From Verrucomicrobiaceae bacterium (GTDB lineage Bacteria > Verrucomicrobiota > Verrucomicrobiia > Verrucomicrobiales > Verrucomicrobiaceae), in the NCBI GenBank assembly GCA_027490195.1, contig JAIXYN010000058.1:1-64000 (forward strand): a stretch of 64,000 nt of DNA, written 5' to 3'. Each line of letters opens with the position of its first letter. Position 1 is the stretch's first letter. Below are positions 63,229 through 64,000 of the stretch, piece after piece. Both the position numbers and the translations under genes were made by a program. The notes beneath the pieces were generated by a model. It worked only from the letters and a program-made list of their open reading frames with translations, searched no databases and had not been told where the DNA came from.

Positions 63229-63491
63229 CGGCGCAGGGTTTCGGGAGCGATGTCGTAGCCGTTCGGCCATGACATAATGCCATAAGCGAGAAAAGCTTCG
63301 GCAAACAATGCCGGATCAGATAGGGCACGCCTGAGCGGGCCTCCGTCATTACCGTATTCGGCGAAGTCGAGTTCGGTCACATAGCCATCACGAAACCGCA
63401 GACTGACGCGATGCGGACCAGTCACCTGCAAAGCAGCGACCTCGCATGCTTCGAGAGAAACGGTGGAAACGGACCGGCTGATCTCAGGCAT
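63201..63491 (-). CDS. DUF2442 family protein
   Basis: 96 residues. The pattern VSLRFRDGYVTELDFAEYGN, then LSDPALFAEAFLAYGIMSWP and NGYDIAPETL matches DUF2442, small proteins often found next to DUF4160 toxins. No DUF4160 partner is next to this copy, so it may be solitary. The start at 63491 (MPEISRSVS) is preferred over one six codons upstream. Confidence 0.85.
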   Translation of the reverse strand: MPEISRSVSTVSLEACEVAALQVTGPHRVSLRFRDGYVTELDFAEYGNDGGPLRRALSDPALFAEAFLAYGIMSWPNGYDIAPETLRRYAQQGFIG

Positions 63492-63521
63492 GCCAGACAG
63501 TGCGTGCAAAGGCCGCTTTGA

Positions 63522-64000
63522 TCAAGCCTCCTGAGCGGGCTGCTTGAGCAGATCAAACAGCGTGATCATGCCGAGGAGATGCTTCTGCTCATCCACGACG
63601 ACTGCCTTGCTGACGCCGCTGCGCATCAGTGTGCCGACGAGCACGGGAACGGGGGTGTCGGCGGTGATGCAGAAGGGTTTGGTGAGTGGCAGTGCTTGCA
63701 GCTTGTCCACGCAGGTGAGGCCGTGGTTTTTGAGCCATTCGTAGGCGACGGAACGACGCAGCAAGCCGATGACGCAACCATCTGTGGTGACGGGATAGGT
63801 GCTGTGTGGATGGGCCTGAAATTCGGCCACGGCATCCTGCACTGTCACGTTGGCATCAAGGAAGGCGATGTTGCGGGTCATGACATCCGCCGCGCAGGCT
63901 TTGCGGGTGGCTTCGGGAATCATGTCCACCGTCTGCTGGATTTCTTCCGGCAGGTGGTACTGTTGCGCGGTGCCACGGAAGAGGGCATCTAGTGAGCCGA
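63522..64000 (-). CDS. CBS-domain protein, C-terminal part (continues beyond window)
   Basis: Partial: the frame is open to the window edge, so the N-terminus lies outside. Two CBS motifs are visible: ADVMTRNIAFLDANVTVQDA with YPVTTDGCVIGLLRRS, and PFCITADTPVPVLVGTLMRS with AVVVDEQKHLLGMITLFDLL. CBS pairs bind adenine nucleotides. A GTG at 63929 could be a start, but the upstream frame (LFRGTAQQYHLPEEIQQTV) reads as coding. A ClC channel or other transporter C-terminus is possible; the full protein is not visible. Confidence 0.75.
   Translation of the reverse strand, partial: GSLDALFRGTAQQYHLPEEIQQTVDMIPEATRKACAADVMTRNIAFLDANVTVQDAVAEFQAHPHSTYPVTTDGCVIGLLRRSVAYEWLKNHGLTCVDKLQALPLTKPFCITADTPVPVLVGTLMRSGVSKAVVVDEQKHLLGMITLFDLLKQPAQEA

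Overview
The window is a GC-rich bacterial chromosome segment. It most resembles a Verrucomicrobiota genome of the Prosthecobacter/Verrucomicrobium type. This is inferred from gene content and not from any marker RNA. The indicators are a giant cytochrome-c/WD40/DUF1549/DUF1553 protein, a PEP-CTERM surface protein, a murC-murB fusion, 'addiction module' type toxin-antitoxin genes and several families of short palindromic repeats between genes. No tRNA, rRNA, CRISPR array, integrase or intact transposase was seen.

Layout. 1-5.4 kb: an SH3-like secreted protein, hemL (with a duplicated leader around a small palindrome), an antitoxin whose toxin is broken by a stop codon, a cupin, a DUF2007 protein, a tandem thioredoxin-like secreted protein and an RDD membrane protein. 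5.4-12 kb: an M23 peptidase coupled to a lipoprotein, pyrR-pyrB, a DUF6891 protein, an epimerase-like protein and a TerC protein. 12-17 kb: a repeat-rich spacer, a pair of Hsp20 genes behind a strong sigma-54 promoter match, an APC permease, a DAHP synthase and a DUF3820 protein. 17-25.8 kb is one long minus-strand run: priA, a lipoprotein, STAS, GAF-SpoIIE phosphatase, grpE, dnaJ, ctaB, SCO1 and DUF420, so chaperones are packed against cytochrome oxidase assembly genes. 25.8-29.1 kb: cdaA, a shortened cdaR, glmM and bioD (c-di-AMP and cell wall precursor supply). 29.1-33.5 kb: PAP2 phosphatase and glycosyltransferase, a PEP-CTERM protein with a trypsin-like triad, and folC.

33.5-42 kb is the defence region: a complete Wadjet-type SMC system (jetA, jetB, jetC, jetD) on the minus strand. 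It is unusual in having a two-gene module (a small helical protein and a nucleotidyltransferase) inserted between jetA and jetB, and a NYN-LOTUS putative RNase gene 49 bp after jetD. This is the best candidate for an undescribed variant system. 

42-49.2 kb: the 1699-residue haem/WD40/DUF1549/DUF1553 protein, a toxin-antitoxin-hydrolase chain with two ATGA overlaps, a DUF559 nuclease and a terminal-inverted-repeat element. 49.2-57 kb: a CBS-DRTGG family II pyrophosphatase, leuD, an O-antigen ligase-like TPR protein, the murC-murB fusion and a ParDE-type pair. 57-64 kb: a CorA-like protein lacking the GMN motif, a PL10-like lyase, DUF2851, a HAD hydrolase, the DUF1990-YndJ pair, a DUF2442 protein and a CBS protein running off the window end. 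Functional names rest on motif and family recognition by eye; none was confirmed by a database search.
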